Positions 8,812-18,400 of a stretch of DNA of 64,000 nucleotides are shown one piece after another. Both the position numbers and the translations under genes were made by a program. Below the pieces are notes generated by a model. It did not search any database. It was given only the letters and a program-made list of their open reading frames with translations, and was not told the origin of the DNA. Where the stretch lies: contig NZ_JAGMWN010000005.1 of the NCBI RefSeq assembly GCF_017963645.1, positions 62,001 through 126,000 on the forward strand. Direction: 5' to 3'. The DNA comes from Marivibrio halodurans (GTDB lineage Bacteria > Pseudomonadota > Alphaproteobacteria > UBA8366 > Aestuariispiraceae). Numbering within the stretch: the stretch's first letter is position 1; every line of letters starts with the position of its first letter.

Positions 8812-10944
8812 CTATCGGATCGCATTCGGCATCAAGGGTTGCGCCCTTCCGCCTGGGGCACCCCGAGAGCCCTGCCGCGCGGGCGGCGACGGTTCCTCTG
8901 GCCGCGTCTCGCCGGGCGCGGAACCGGGCTCCCCGGAACCATCCTGCTCAACCGGCGGCTCCTCCTCGACGGCCTCCTCCAGCGCCGGCGCCTCACCCAA
9001 CGGCGAGGGCGGCGTTTCCGGCGGGGCCGTGGTGACGCCGAGGTCGGTGCGTCCGGCATCGCCCACGATTTCCAGCAGGTCGGATTCCGGCGCGGCCATG
9101 GCCACCGCGACGGCGGCGAGGCCGGCGGCCCGCGCGCTCGCCTCCTCCATCTGCTGGGCGGCGCGGATGGCGAGGTCGGTCTCGCCTAGGCGTGCGGAGG
9201 CCGCGGCCACCCGTGTCAGCGAGCGATAGCGCGGAGCGAGGAAACTGCCGTCGGAGGCGCGGATCGGGTAGTCCTCGGGTCTCGGCGGCGGAATGCGCGC
9301 CGCCGTATCGAAGGCGGAGAGCAGATCGCCGGCGGCGATCTGGGCCAGTGCTATATCCTCCAGCGCCTCCTGGAAGCCCGGTTGGTCCTTATTCTCCCAG
9401 GCGGTGCGGTAGGCCGCGCTAATGGTCTTCTGCGCATTCTCGATCCGTCCGCGTTGGGCTTCGGCGATGGCGATCTGGATCAGCGCGCGCACCTTCTGGA
9501 TATCGCCGGGGATGAGATCAATGAGATCCCGGGCACGGGCGAAGATCGCGGCGTCGGCCTCCGGCTGCCCGGCACGGGTTTGTGCCTGCAGCACCTGACG
9601 CAAGGCCTCCGGCAGGAAATCGAGGATCGGCTTGTACCCGGTCGATTCCAGGGCACGGGACAACAATTCGCTCGCCCCCTGCGGATCGCCGTTGAGGCCG
9701 CGGTTCATCGCGACCGGCCCGAATATCTGGGCACGCAGACCGACATAGGGGATGTAGTCGGTGAGGATCAGCGCCTCCTCGTACTTCCCCTGGCCGAGCA
9801 GGATCTTACCCATGGCGAGCATCGCGCGCGACTGGCGCAGCTTGTCCGAAATCCGGCCGGCGGCGGTGAAGGCATCGGCAAGGCGGCCGACCTTCGCCAG
9901 TTCCACGATCAGATGTTCCAACGCGTCGGCGCGCGCGGCCATGTCCTCGATCCGATCCGTCTCCTCCTGGGCGAGACGGAAGAGCGGGACGGCGCTATCG
10001 AGATCCCCGGTCTCCCCACGTGCCCGCGCGACGGAGGCGATGGCGCGGGACCGCGCGGCGCCCTCCGGGATCAGGCGGACGATCTGCATCGCCTCCTCCG
10101 CGTCCTCCCCCTCGATCATGGCGCCGGCGAGCATGGCATAGGCGTCGAACCGTCCGCTGTCGGGGCCGGCCGCGATGCGTTCGCGCGCCGTCTCGAAGCT
10201 CGTACGCGACCCGGCGACGTCCCCCGCCGCGATTTGCGCGCGGCCGATCTCGATCAACAGATGCGCGGTCTCATGCTCGTCCCCCTCGATCCCGCGCGCC
10301 TGTGTGAAAGCCTCCTGCAACAGCGCGCTCGCCGCGCGACGCGCCTCCTGGGAATTGTCGAGCGCCGTCAGCGACGCGCTCGCCGTTTGTTGCAAGGCGC
10401 GTACACGGAATTGCGGGTCCGGAATCAGCCGGGCCGTTTCGATCGCCCCTTCGCGATCGCCCAATTCCGCCTGATGCACGGCGATGAGGCGCAGCACCTC
10501 GCCACCGTCGCGTATGCGCCCGGCGTCGAGCCCGGAGAAATTGCCGCTCGCGCGGCGCAGCAAGTCCCGGGCACTCTCATCATCACCACGGGCATGATCA
10601 TGGCGCGCGATGGCGACGAGCGAGCGACCGGACCAGATGGGGTCGTAGATGCGGGTAACCTCGTCCACCGCCTCCGCCCGCTCATCGCGCGCGAGGCGGG
10701 CACGCACGATGCCGTTCAGTGCCTGGCCCGTCTCGTCCTCCCCCTCGATCGAAATGGCGAGGAAACGAAGACGCGTGAAGGCATTGCTCAACACCTCCCG
10801 CGTGACGGGATCGAGCGATAGCGGGTTGAAGGAATCGGCGAGTTGCGCCCGAGCCACCCCGCCCAGCGGCGGAGCCGCCAGCGTCAGGACCCCCACCGCC
10901 CCAATGGCAAGGCTATGGACGAGCGAGTGGGTAAGCGACCGCAT
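8812..10944 (-). CDS. Exported tetratricopeptide-repeat protein
   Basis: This 710-residue protein begins with MRSLTHSLVHSLAIGAVGVLTLAAPPLGGVARAQ, a Sec signal peptide ending in an ARA-Q type site, so it is likely periplasmic. The rest is a long array of helical, TPR/Sel1-like repeats with recurring patterns such as RALIQIAIAEAQRG and ARAxA..G. From about residue 630 it becomes a Pro/Glu-rich tail. The frame is open further upstream into purB, but the signal peptide marks 10944 as the start. It lies 25 bp downstream of purB and may be cotranscribed with it. I do not recognise a specific function; a scaffold role in the envelope is possible. Confidence 0.75.
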   Translation of the reverse strand: MRSLTHSLVHSLAIGAVGVLTLAAPPLGGVARAQLADSFNPLSLDPVTREVLSNAFTRLRFLAISIEGEDETGQALNGIVRARLARDERAEAVDEVTRIYDPIWSGRSLVAIARHDHARGDDESARDLLRRASGNFSGLDAGRIRDGGEVLRLIAVHQAELGDREGAIETARLIPDPQFRVRALQQTASASLTALDNSQEARRAASALLQEAFTQARGIEGDEHETAHLLIEIGRAQIAAGDVAGSRTSFETARERIAAGPDSGRFDAYAMLAGAMIEGEDAEEAMQIVRLIPEGAARSRAIASVARARGETGDLDSAVPLFRLAQEETDRIEDMAARADALEHLIVELAKVGRLADAFTAAGRISDKLRQSRAMLAMGKILLGQGKYEEALILTDYIPYVGLRAQIFGPVAMNRGLNGDPQGASELLSRALESTGYKPILDFLPEALRQVLQAQTRAGQPEADAAIFARARDLIDLIPGDIQKVRALIQIAIAEAQRGRIENAQKTISAAYRTAWENKDQPGFQEALEDIALAQIAAGDLLSAFDTAARIPPPRPEDYPIRASDGSFLAPRYRSLTRVAAASARLGETDLAIRAAQQMEEASARAAGLAAVAVAMAAPESDLLEIVGDAGRTDLGVTTAPPETPPSPLGEAPALEEAVEEEPPVEQDGSGEPGSAPGETRPEEPSPPARQGSRGAPGGRAQPLMPNAIR

Positions 10945-10969
10945 GCCCCGGCCGAGGCCGGCGCGGCAC

Positions 10970-12283
10970 CTACCCCTCGGCGAAGACCCGAGCGAAAATC
11001 GTCTCCACATGCTTCATGTGGTAGCCGATATCGAACAGCGCGTCGATTGCTTCTTGTCCGAGCGGACCGGAGACTTCCGGGTCGGCCTTAAGCAGGTCCT
11101 GGAAGCTCGTGCCCGTCCGCCAGCTTTCCATCGCGTTGCGTTGGACGAGGCGATAGGCGTCCTCGCGGCTGACACCGGCCTGGGTCAGGTTCAGCAGCAC
11201 GCGCTGGGAATTGTGCAGCCCGCCCAGCTTGTCGAGATTCTCCTGCATCTTTTCCGGATAGACGACGAGCTTCTCCACCACCCCGGCGAGCCGGCCCAGC
11301 GCGAAGTCGAGCGTCACGGTCGCATCCGGGCCGATCATGCGCTCGACCGAGGAATGGGAGATATCCCGCTCATGCCAGAGCGCGATATTCTCCAACGCCG
11401 GCACCGCATAGCCGCGCACCATGCGGGCGAGACCCGTCAGATTCTCCGTCAGCACCGGGTTGCGCTTATGCGGCATGGCGCTGGAGCCCTTCTGCCCCTT
11501 GGAGAAGAACTCCTCCGCCTCGCGCACCTCGGTGCGTTGCAGGTGGCGAATCTCGATGGCGAGGTTCTCGATCGAACCCGCGACGACCGCCAGCGCGGCG
11601 AAGAACGCCGCATGCCGGTCGCGCGGGATGACCTGGGTCGACATCGGCTCCGGCTTCAGGCCGAGCTTGTCCGCGACATGCACCTCCACCGCCGGATCGA
11701 TATTGGCGAAGGTACCGACCGCGCCGGATATGGCGCAGGTCGCGACCTCCGCCCGCGCGGCGACCAGCCGGTCGCGGCCGCGCTTGAAGGCGGCGTAATG
11801 ACCGGCAAGCTTGAGGCCGAAGGTCGTCGGTTCCGCATGAATGCCGTGGCTGCGGCCGATGCAGACGGTTTCCCTATGCTCCTCCGCCCGCGTCTTGAGG
11901 GCGGCGAGCAGCCGGTCGAGATCGGCCAGCAGGATATCGGCGGCCTGGGTCAACTGTACGTTCAGGCAGGTGTCGAGCACGTCGGAGGAAGTCATCCCCT
12001 GATGCACGAACCGCGCGGGCTCGCCCACATGTTCCGCCAGTTCGGTCAGGAAGGCGATGACGTCGTGCTTCGTCTCCGCCTCGATCGCGTCGATGTGCTC
12101 GATGCGCGCCTCGGTATAGGGCTTGTCGCCCTTCTCCCACACGGCCGCCGCCGCCTCTTTCGGGATCACGCCCAGCCCCGCCAGCGCGTCGCAGGCATGC
12201 GCCTCGATCTCGAACCAGATGCGGAACTTGTTGGCGGGCTCCCAGATGGCCGTCATCTCGGGCCGGCTATAGCGCGGAATCAT
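10970..12283 (-). CDS. purB: Adenylosuccinate lyase
   Basis: PurB cleaves SAICAR to AICAR plus fumarate and adenylosuccinate to AMP plus fumarate. The 437-residue protein has the superfamily signature GSSAMPHKRNPV around residue 265-276 and the His-containing segments TSSDVLDT and IGRSHGIHAEPTTFG. The start at 12283 is set by a perfect AAGGAGGT sequence about 8 bases upstream; the longer frame to 12355 has no support. It diverges from purL across 176 bp. The separation of purB from purS/purQ by the esterase, a palindromic element and the TPR gene looks like a broken-up purine cluster. Confidence 0.97.
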   Translation of the reverse strand: MIPRYSRPEMTAIWEPANKFRIWFEIEAHACDALAGLGVIPKEAAAAVWEKGDKPYTEARIEHIDAIEAETKHDVIAFLTELAEHVGEPARFVHQGMTSSDVLDTCLNVQLTQAADILLADLDRLLAALKTRAEEHRETVCIGRSHGIHAEPTTFGLKLAGHYAAFKRGRDRLVAARAEVATCAISGAVGTFANIDPAVEVHVADKLGLKPEPMSTQVIPRDRHAAFFAALAVVAGSIENLAIEIRHLQRTEVREAEEFFSKGQKGSSAMPHKRNPVLTENLTGLARMVRGYAVPALENIALWHERDISHSSVERMIGPDATVTLDFALGRLAGVVEKLVVYPEKMQENLDKLGGLHNSQRVLLNLTQAGVSREDAYRLVQRNAMESWRTGTSFQDLLKADPEVSGPLGQEAIDALFDIGYHMKHVETIFARVFAEG

Positions 12284-12459
12284 GGGGCGGAACCTCCTTC
12301 GGAAGCGCGGATGGGCGTGCGGGCGGGTTCTAGCCCCCGCATCGGGGGAGGGCAAGCGGCGGGCTGGAATCGCCCTCCCGCTTTGACCTCGTCATCGAAC
12401 CGGAGTATTGAGCGCGCGAGCGAGCGTCACCCCGTCCATCCGAAGGATCGCCCCCGCCC

Positions 12460-14733
12460 ATGAGCGACAGCGCAAGCACCGCCCCGCGCGCCAATCCCGA
12501 GATCGAGATCACCGACGACATCGTCAAGGAACACGGGCTGACGACGGACGAGTACCGCACGGTGCTCGACATCCTGGGCCGTGCGCCGAACCTGACGGAA
12601 CTCGGCATCTTCTCCGTCATGTGGTCGGAGCACTGCTCCTACAAATCGAGCCGGGTCTGGCTCAAGACCCTGCCGACCAAGGGGCCCCAGGTGATCCAGG
12701 GGCCGGGCGAGAATGCGGGCGTGATCGATATCGGCGACGGCGAGGCGGCCGTGTTCAAGATCGAGAGCCATAACCATCCGAGCTTCATCGAGCCCTATCA
12801 GGGCGCCGCGACCGGCGTCGGCGGCATCCTGCGCGACGTCTTCACCATGGGCGCGCGCCCGATCGCCAGCCTGAACGCGCTGCGTTTCGGCGATCCGGAC
12901 CACCCGAAGACGCGCCATCTGGTGTCCGGCGTGGTTGCCGGGATCGGCGGTTACGGCAACTGCATCGGCGTGCCGACGGTCGGCGGCGAGGTGAATTTCC
13001 ACAAGGCCTATAACGGCAATATCCTGGTAAACGCGATGACCGTCGGTCTCGCGAAGGCGGACAAGATCTTCTATTCAGCCGCCGCCGGCGTGGGCAATCC
13101 GGTGGTCTATGTCGGCTCCAAGACGGGGCGGGACGGCATCCATGGCGCCACCATGGCCTCGGCCGAGTTCAGCGAGGATTCGGAGGAGAAGCGCCCCACC
13201 GTCCAGGTCGGCGACCCCTTCACGGAAAAGCTGCTACTGGAAGCGTGCCTGGAATTGATGGCGACCGACGCGATCGTCGCGATCCAGGACATGGGCGCGG
13301 CCGGCCTGACCTCCTCCTCCGTCGAGATGGCGGACAAGGGCGGCGTCGGCATCCGTCTCGATCTCGACCGCGTGCCGATGCGCGAGGAGGCGATGACGCC
13401 CTACGAACTCATGCTCTCCGAAAGCCAGGAGCGCATGCTGATGGTGCTCAAGCCGGGCCGGGAGGATGAGGCGCGCGCGATCTTCGAGAAATGGGAACTC
13501 GACTTCGCCGTGATCGGCCAAGTGACGGAAAGCGGCGCGCTGGAGCTTTTCTGGCATGGGGAGCCGGCGGCCGCGATCCCGGTTTCGCCGTTGGTCGATG
13601 CCTCGCCGATGTATGAGCGGCCTTGGGAGCCCACCCCGCCGCGCGCCCCCATCGCCCCGGCGGAGGTTCCGGCGCCCGCCGATTACGGCGCGCTGCTGCT
13701 CGACCTCGTGGCCGACCCGGACCTCGCCTCGCGCCGCTGGATCTGGGAGCAATATGATCACTTGATCCGGGGCGAGACGCGCATGCCGCCGGGCGCCGCC
13801 GACGCGGGCATCGTGCGTCTGCCGAAGGAAGGCACCGCGATCGCCGAACGCGGCCCCGCGAAGGCGCTGGCGGTCACGACCGACTGCACGCCGCGCTATT
13901 GCCTCGCCGATCCGGAGGCCGGCGGCAGACAGGCCGTGGCCGAGGCTTGGCGCAACCTCACCGCGACAGGCGCCACGCCGCTCGCGCTTACCAACAACAT
14001 GAATTTCGGCAATCCCGAGCGCCCCCGCATCATGGGGCAATTCGTGGGCTGCGTGCGGGGGATGGGGGCGGCGTCCTCCGCGCTCGACTTCCCCGTCGTC
14101 TCGGGCAATGTCTCGCTCTATAACGAGACCAATGGCGAAGCCATCCTGCCGACGCCCGTGATCGGCGGCGTCGGGCTCCTCGCGGACGCGGACAAGGCCG
14201 TCGGCCTCGCCCTTCCCGGCGCGGGCTATCGCCTCTATCTGGTGGGGGAAACCGCCGGGTGGCTCGGCCAGTCCATCTACCGCCGACTTGTCGAGGGGGT
14301 CGAGGACGGTGCCCCCCCGCCGGTCGACCTGACGGTCGAACGGCGCAACGGCGACTTCGTGCGCGACCAGATCAAGAGCGGCCATATCGCCGCCTGTCAC
14401 GACCTGTCCGACGGCGGCTTGGCCGTGGCACTGGCGGAGATGGCCATGGCGGGCGGCGTCGGCGCCGCCATCGCGGTGGAGGATGCCGCAGACACCCTGC
14501 CGCCACACGCCTGGTTGTTCGGAGAGGATCAGGCGCGCTATGTTCTCGCGGTGGCGGCACCGAATGCGGCCGCGGTCGAGCAGGCCGCCACCGGCGCGTC
14601 CGTCCCGCTCGTCGCGATCGGCGAGACCGGCGGCGACGCGTTGAAGCTGGGCGGGCTCGCCACCATATCGGTCGCGGCGCTCGGCACGGCGCATGAGGGG
14701 TGGCTGCCCACCTATATGTCCGGCGAAGGCTGA
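12460..14733 (+). CDS. purL: Phosphoribosylformylglycinamidine synthase subunit PurL (small type)
   Basis: PurL catalyses the ATP-dependent amidation of FGAR to FGAM, with PurQ as glutaminase and PurS as bridge. At 757 residues it is the short form that lacks a fused glutaminase, matching the separate purS and purQ genes. Recognisable elements are [19 protein letters not shown] near residue 50, [20 protein letters not shown] near residue 105 and GNVSLYNET about residue 550. It begins a plus-strand unit purL-bolA-grxD, a common alphaproteobacterial order. The 176-bp gap to the divergent purB should carry promoters for both; I see no PurR-like palindrome. Confidence 0.98.
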   Translation: MSDSASTAPRANPEIEITDDIVKEHGLTTDEYRTVLDILGRAPNLTELGIFSVMWSEHCSYKSSRVWLKTLPTKGPQVIQGPGENAGVIDIGDGEAAVFKIESHNHPSFIEPYQGAATGVGGILRDVFTMGARPIASLNALRFGDPDHPKTRHLVSGVVAGIGGYGNCIGVPTVGGEVNFHKAYNGNILVNAMTVGLAKADKIFYSAAAGVGNPVVYVGSKTGRDGIHGATMASAEFSEDSEEKRPTVQVGDPFTEKLLLEACLELMATDAIVAIQDMGAAGLTSSSVEMADKGGVGIRLDLDRVPMREEAMTPYELMLSESQERMLMVLKPGREDEARAIFEKWELDFAVIGQVTESGALELFWHGEPAAAIPVSPLVDASPMYERPWEPTPPRAPIAPAEVPAPADYGALLLDLVADPDLASRRWIWEQYDHLIRGETRMPPGAADAGIVRLPKEGTAIAERGPAKALAVTTDCTPRYCLADPEAGGRQAVAEAWRNLTATGATPLALTNNMNFGNPERPRIMGQFVGCVRGMGAASSALDFPVVSGNVSLYNETNGEAILPTPVIGGVGLLADADKAVGLALPGAGYRLYLVGETAGWLGQSIYRRLVEGVEDGAPPPVDLTVERRNGDFVRDQIKSGHIAACHDLSDGGLAVALAEMAMAGGVGAAIAVEDAADTLPPHAWLFGEDQARYVLAVAAPNAAAVEQAATGASVPLVAIGETGGDALKLGGLATISVAALGTAHEGWLPTYMSGEG

Positions 14734-14766
14734 GCACGCCGACGCGAAAGGGAGAGAGACAAGCCC

Positions 14767-15003
14767 ATGCCGATGAGCTCGGGGGAGATCGAACGCTTCA
14801 TCAAGGAAGCCCTGCCCGACGCCGAGGTCGTGATCAACGATCTGCGCGGCGACGGCGACCACTATGCCGCCTTCGTGAAGTCGGCGGAGTTCAAGGGCAA
14901 GAGCCGGGTGCAGCAACATCAGATGGTTTATCAGGCGCTGCAGGGCCGCATGGGCGGCGAACTGCACGCGCTGGCGCTTCAAACGGCGGTGCCGGAAGAC
15001 TGA
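14767..15003 (+). CDS. BolA family protein (BolA2/IbaG-like)
   Basis: The 78-residue protein has the BolA fold signature: SSGEIERFIKEALPDAEVVINDLRGDGDHYAAFV followed by FKGKSRVQQHQMVYQAL. The conserved His in the QQHQMVY segment is a cluster-ligand position in BolA-monothiol glutaredoxin complexes. Its immediate downstream partner is a CGFS monothiol glutaredoxin, and such pairs form [2Fe-2S]-bridged heterodimers that act in iron-sulfur trafficking and iron sensing. The short length and sequence are closer to BolA2/IbaG than to E. coli BolA. The gap to purL is 33 bp, with GGGAGAGA upstream as the ribosome binding site. Confidence 0.93.
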   Translation: MPMSSGEIERFIKEALPDAEVVINDLRGDGDHYAAFVKSAEFKGKSRVQQHQMVYQALQGRMGGELHALALQTAVPED

Positions 15004-15062
15004 GCGCGCCCAACCGGAACAGCAGCGGCCCGATACCGGGCCGGGACGAGGAGACGAGAGAC

Positions 15063-15401
15063 ATGGACGAACAGGTTCGCGAACGCATCCAGGGCGAGGT
15101 CGACGGCGGCGATGTCGTCCTCTTCATGAAGGGCACCCCGGTCTTCCCGCAGTGCGGCTTCTCCGCCGCCGTGGTCCAGGTGCTCAATCACCTGAACGTG
15201 CCCTTCAAGGGGATCAACGTCCTTGAGGACGATTCGATCCGCCAGGGTATCAAGGATTTCTCCAGCTGGCCGACGATCCCGCAGCTCTATGTGAAGGGTG
15301 AGTTCGTGGGCGGCTGCGACATCATCCGCGAGATGTTCGAGACCGGCGAGCTGGCCGAGATGCTGCAGACCAAGGGCGTCGACGTTCAGCTTCAGGCCTG
15401 A
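15063..15401 (+). CDS. grxD: Monothiol glutaredoxin, Grx4 family
   Basis: The 112-residue protein carries the CGFS active site at residues 31-34 (FMKGTPVFPQCGFSAAVVQ). It also has the WPTIPQLYVKGEFVGGCDI segment for glutathione and [2Fe-2S] binding. Family members deliver and store iron-sulfur clusters together with BolA-type proteins. The upstream frame is open through bolA, but the family N-terminus starts at 15063 after GAGGAGACGAGAGAC. Bona fide cotranscription with bolA is likely from 59-bp spacing. A GC-rich inverted repeat follows. Confidence 0.95.
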   Translation: MDEQVRERIQGEVDGGDVVLFMKGTPVFPQCGFSAAVVQVLNHLNVPFKGINVLEDDSIRQGIKDFSSWPTIPQLYVKGEFVGGCDIIREMFETGELAEMLQTKGVDVQLQA

Positions 15402-15433
15402 CGCCCGCCGGTCGCTATCGATCCGATAAAGCG

Positions 15434-15491
15434 CGCCCCGCCGCTCCGCCCCCTACTTCCCAACCGGGATAGGATGCGGAATGGCGGGGCG
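15434..15491. terminator. Putative bidirectional hairpin between grxD and aminotransferase gene
   Basis: CGCCCCGCC at 15434-15442 pairs perfectly with GGCGGGGCG at 15483-15491. A further 5-bp stem (TCCGC/GCGGA) follows after a 2-nt internal loop. It lies between the convergent grxD and aminotransferase genes, where a shared terminator is expected. There is no clear U-tract, so rho-independent activity is uncertain. Confidence 0.45.
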
Positions 15492-15513
15492 TTCGCGTTT
15501 CGGAGACTTGGTG

Positions 15514-16668
15514 TTATACCCGCCAGGCCTTGAGCGCCTCGGCCGCCGCCGCGCATTCCTCCGTGCTGCCGGCGAAGGAGAAGCGCATGGTCCGGTGCCC
15601 CCGGGCGGAATCGAAATCCAGCCCCGGCGTCGCGGCCGTCCCGGTCTCCGCCAGGATGCGCGCGCAGAATTCCCGGCTGTCGTTGGTCATGTCCGAGATA
15701 TCGGCATAGAGGTAGAAGGCCCCGTCACTCGGCGCGATATTGGTGAAGCCGGCCTTCGGCAGTTCGTCGAGCAGCAGCGCGCGATTTTCCCGATACCGCT
15801 TCACGTTCGAGCGTAGTTCGTCATGGCAGTCGAAGGCCGCCGTTGCCGCGATCTGGCTCAAGGTCGGTGGCGAGATGAAGAGATTCTGCGCCAGGCATTC
15901 CACCGCACGCTGCAGATCCGGCGGCACGATCATCCAGCCGAGACGCCACCCCGTCATGCAGAAATATTTCGAGAAGCTGTTCACCACGATCGCGCTCTCG
16001 GAAAGCGAGGCGGCGGTGGCCGATTTGAAGTCGTATTCCAGCCCGTGATAAATCTCGTCGGAGATGAGCCGGATGCCCTCCGCGTCGCAATAATCGACCA
16101 GCCGGCGCATCTTCGTCTCGTCCAGCATGGTTCCGGCGGGGTTGGACGGGCTGGCAACGATCAGACCGGCGATGTCGCCGCCCGCCCGCGCCTCGTCGAT
16201 TAATTCCGGGGTCGGCTGGAAGCGGTGTTCCGGTCCCGTCTCGATCTCCACCGGCACAAGGCCGAGCGCCTTCAGGATATGGCGATAGCAGGGATAGCCC
16301 GGCGAGGCGAGCGCCACCCGGTCCCCCGGATCGAAGGCCGCCAGGAAACCGAGGATGAAGGCCCCGGTGGACCCGGTGGTCGCGAATATCCGATCCATCG
16401 GGATATCGAGATTGTAGAAATGCGCGTAGTGGGCCGAGATCGCCTCGCGCAGTTCCGGAATCCCCGGGGATACGGTGTAGCCGAGCTTATCCTCCTGCAA
16501 TGCCTGATGGGCACGGGCGATGACGCCCGCGGGCGCGGAGGTGCTGGGTTGGCCGACCTCCAAATGATAAACCGCTTTCTCCTGGGCCTCTCGTTCGGCC
16601 GCGGCCATCATCACCTCCATCACGATGAAGGGAGGGAGAGTGCCGCGACTGCCGACTTTCAAGGTCAT
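15514..16668 (-). CDS. Class I/II pyridoxal-phosphate aminotransferase
   Basis: This 384-residue fold-type I aminotransferase has the PLP-binding lysine in NSFSKYFCMTGWRLGW, the SPSNPAG motif and the ISDEIYHGLEY motif with the pyridoxal-contacting Asp and Tyr. The GYTVSPGIPELREAI segment is also typical of aspartate/alanine-type aminotransferases. The amino acid substrate cannot be set from sequence. Only 3 bp separate it from the upstream gamma-glutamyltransferase-like gene, so the two are almost certainly cotranscribed, which hints at use of amino acids released by that enzyme (inference). Confidence 0.9.
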   Translation of the reverse strand: MTLKVGSRGTLPPFIVMEVMMAAAEREAQEKAVYHLEVGQPSTSAPAGVIARAHQALQEDKLGYTVSPGIPELREAISAHYAHFYNLDIPMDRIFATTGSTGAFILGFLAAFDPGDRVALASPGYPCYRHILKALGLVPVEIETGPEHRFQPTPELIDEARAGGDIAGLIVASPSNPAGTMLDETKMRRLVDYCDAEGIRLISDEIYHGLEYDFKSATAASLSESAIVVNSFSKYFCMTGWRLGWMIVPPDLQRAVECLAQNLFISPPTLSQIAATAAFDCHDELRSNVKRYRENRALLLDELPKAGFTNIAPSDGAFYLYADISDMTNDSREFCARILAETGTAATPGLDFDSARGHRTMRFSFAGSTEECAAAAEALKAWRV

Positions 16669-16671
16669 GGA

Positions 16672-18348
16672 TCAGTTTTCCTCGCTTGGCGCGCTCACGG
16701 ACAGACCGAAGCCGCGCGGGTCGTGCGCGACCGCGCACAAGGAGTCGTATTGGCTGTCCGGCAGGCCATATGGACAATGGATGACGTTCGCCCGCGCGGG
16801 CCAGATCGTCTCCTGTACTTGATGGTTGGCGCGGCGCAGCGCCTCGACCGTCTCCGGCGCGCCGCGCTCGACCACGGCGAGCGACGGCTGGTCGAAGCCC
16901 AGCACCCGTTTCGCCGCCACCGCGTCGCCCGGCTTCTCGCCGCGCAGGACGACATCGGCGGCGATCTGATTGACCGTGGCCTGACTGAAGACCCCGCCAT
17001 TCGCGGCGACCGCGAAACGAAAGGCGAAGGAGCCCGCCTCCACCCCGATCGCCGGGCCGAGGGCCAGCGTGTTGCGGCCATGGCCGGTGGGCGCGGCGGC
17101 CGGGATGATGCCGGTGCCGGGCGCCGCGCGTCCGATACCGAAGGGATAATAGTTGGTCAGATCGCAAGCGACCGCCATGCCGTCGCGATCGACCACGACG
17201 AAGCCGGTTCCCGCCGGGGCCTCCACCATGTCGAGGCCGGCACCGCCCCCCGCGCCCCCGGGCGCGAAAGCCGCGTTCTGATCGTAGCCGGCGAACAGAT
17301 CCTCCAAATGCGCCTGGGCGACCAGCGCCCGCCAATCAGGCCGCGCGAAATAGCCGTCCAGCCATTGCCGCCGGTCGGCGAGCGCGCGGCGCGACGCCTC
17401 GACCAGCAGATGGGGGCGCTCCGACGGGTCCGCCTCCGCATAGCGATCCTCGGCTCCCAGCATGCCGAAGACCTGGGCCTCCACCACCCCGGCCTGGGCG
17501 GGTGGCGGGGCGAAATGCATCTCCACCTCGCCCTGGGGCATCACGACCGTCGTGCGCCATTCGGGGATGAATTCCCGCAAATCCTCGCGCGTCAGCGTCC
17601 CCCCGACCTCGCGATAGGCCTCGACCAGCCGGTCGGCGAAATTCCCGGTATAGAGCACGCCACCGCCCTGCCCCCGGATGCGGCCGAGCGTCCCGGCGAG
17701 ATCGATCTGCTGGAACCGCTCCCCCTCCGTCAGGGGTTGTCCGCCCGGACCGGAAAAGACGCGGCGCAGGGGCTCGTCCCGGAACAACTCGGGCGCCGCG
17801 GGGGCGAGTTCGGTGGTGAAGGCCCGGCTCGCCCGATGGCCGAGACGGGCAAGCTGCTCCGCCGGCGCGACCAGCAACCGCCAATCGAGCCGCCCATAGC
17901 GGGCATGCAGCGCGACCAACCCGCGAACCAGACCGGGCACCGCCGTCGGGCGTCCTCCCGCCGGCCCGCTTCCCGCGCCGGGCGCGAAATCCAGCGCCTC
18001 CGTCACGCCCAGCGTCGCGTCATGCACCACGCAACTGCCGCCCCCACCCAATGTGATGGCGGACGGATAGGTGACGGAGAGCGCGAGGCTGATCGCCGTC
18101 GCCGCGTCGGCCGCCGAGCCGCCGGCCGTCAGGACGTCCCGGCCAACCAGGGCGGCGTTGGGCTCATCGACGGCCAAGCCGCCATAAAACCCTTGAATAT
18201 AGCCGACCTCGCCGAAAACGCTTTCTTCCTCATCACCCGCGCAGCCCGCGAGCGCGCCGGCAAGCGCCACGACGAAGGCCAGGGATAGGGAGTGCGAGAT
18301 CCGGGAGAAAAAAGGGGCGATACTGGGGCGCTGTTTGCGACGGATCAT
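16672..18348 (-). CDS. Gamma-glutamyltransferase-like lipoprotein
   Basis: The 558-residue Ntn-hydrolase-like protein starts with a lipoprotein signal peptide ending LAGC (Cys36). The candidate autoprocessing nucleophile is Thr381 in AGTGFVVVDRDGMAVA. The GGGGSCVVHD segment of the family is present. The neighbouring DFRExAP motif, whose arginine binds the gamma-glutamyl carboxylate in E. coli GGT, reads DFAPGAGSG here, so the classical substrate contact appears missing. It may therefore hydrolyse a different amide or be a diverged paralogue. The start at 18348 gives the lipobox; longer forms run into the divergent protease gene. It is cotranscribed with the aminotransferase. Confidence 0.8.
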   Translation of the reverse strand: MIRRKQRPSIAPFFSRISHSLSLAFVVALAGALAGCAGDEEESVFGEVGYIQGFYGGLAVDEPNAALVGRDVLTAGGSAADAATAISLALSVTYPSAITLGGGGSCVVHDATLGVTEALDFAPGAGSGPAGGRPTAVPGLVRGLVALHARYGRLDWRLLVAPAEQLARLGHRASRAFTTELAPAAPELFRDEPLRRVFSGPGGQPLTEGERFQQIDLAGTLGRIRGQGGGVLYTGNFADRLVEAYREVGGTLTREDLREFIPEWRTTVVMPQGEVEMHFAPPPAQAGVVEAQVFGMLGAEDRYAEADPSERPHLLVEASRRALADRRQWLDGYFARPDWRALVAQAHLEDLFAGYDQNAAFAPGGAGGGAGLDMVEAPAGTGFVVVDRDGMAVACDLTNYYPFGIGRAAPGTGIIPAAAPTGHGRNTLALGPAIGVEAGSFAFRFAVAANGGVFSQATVNQIAADVVLRGEKPGDAVAAKRVLGFDQPSLAVVERGAPETVEALRRANHQVQETIWPARANVIHCPYGLPDSQYDSLCAVAHDPRGFGLSVSAPSEEN

Positions 18349-18400
18349 CAGACTCACTAGATTAGGTGGCGGACAAGGACGGGACGGGACCAAGAGGCCC

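Noticed and set aside
14700-15062. N-terminal extension of the glutaredoxin frame
   Set aside because: It overlaps bolA out of frame and matches no glutaredoxin. The family N-terminus is at 15063.
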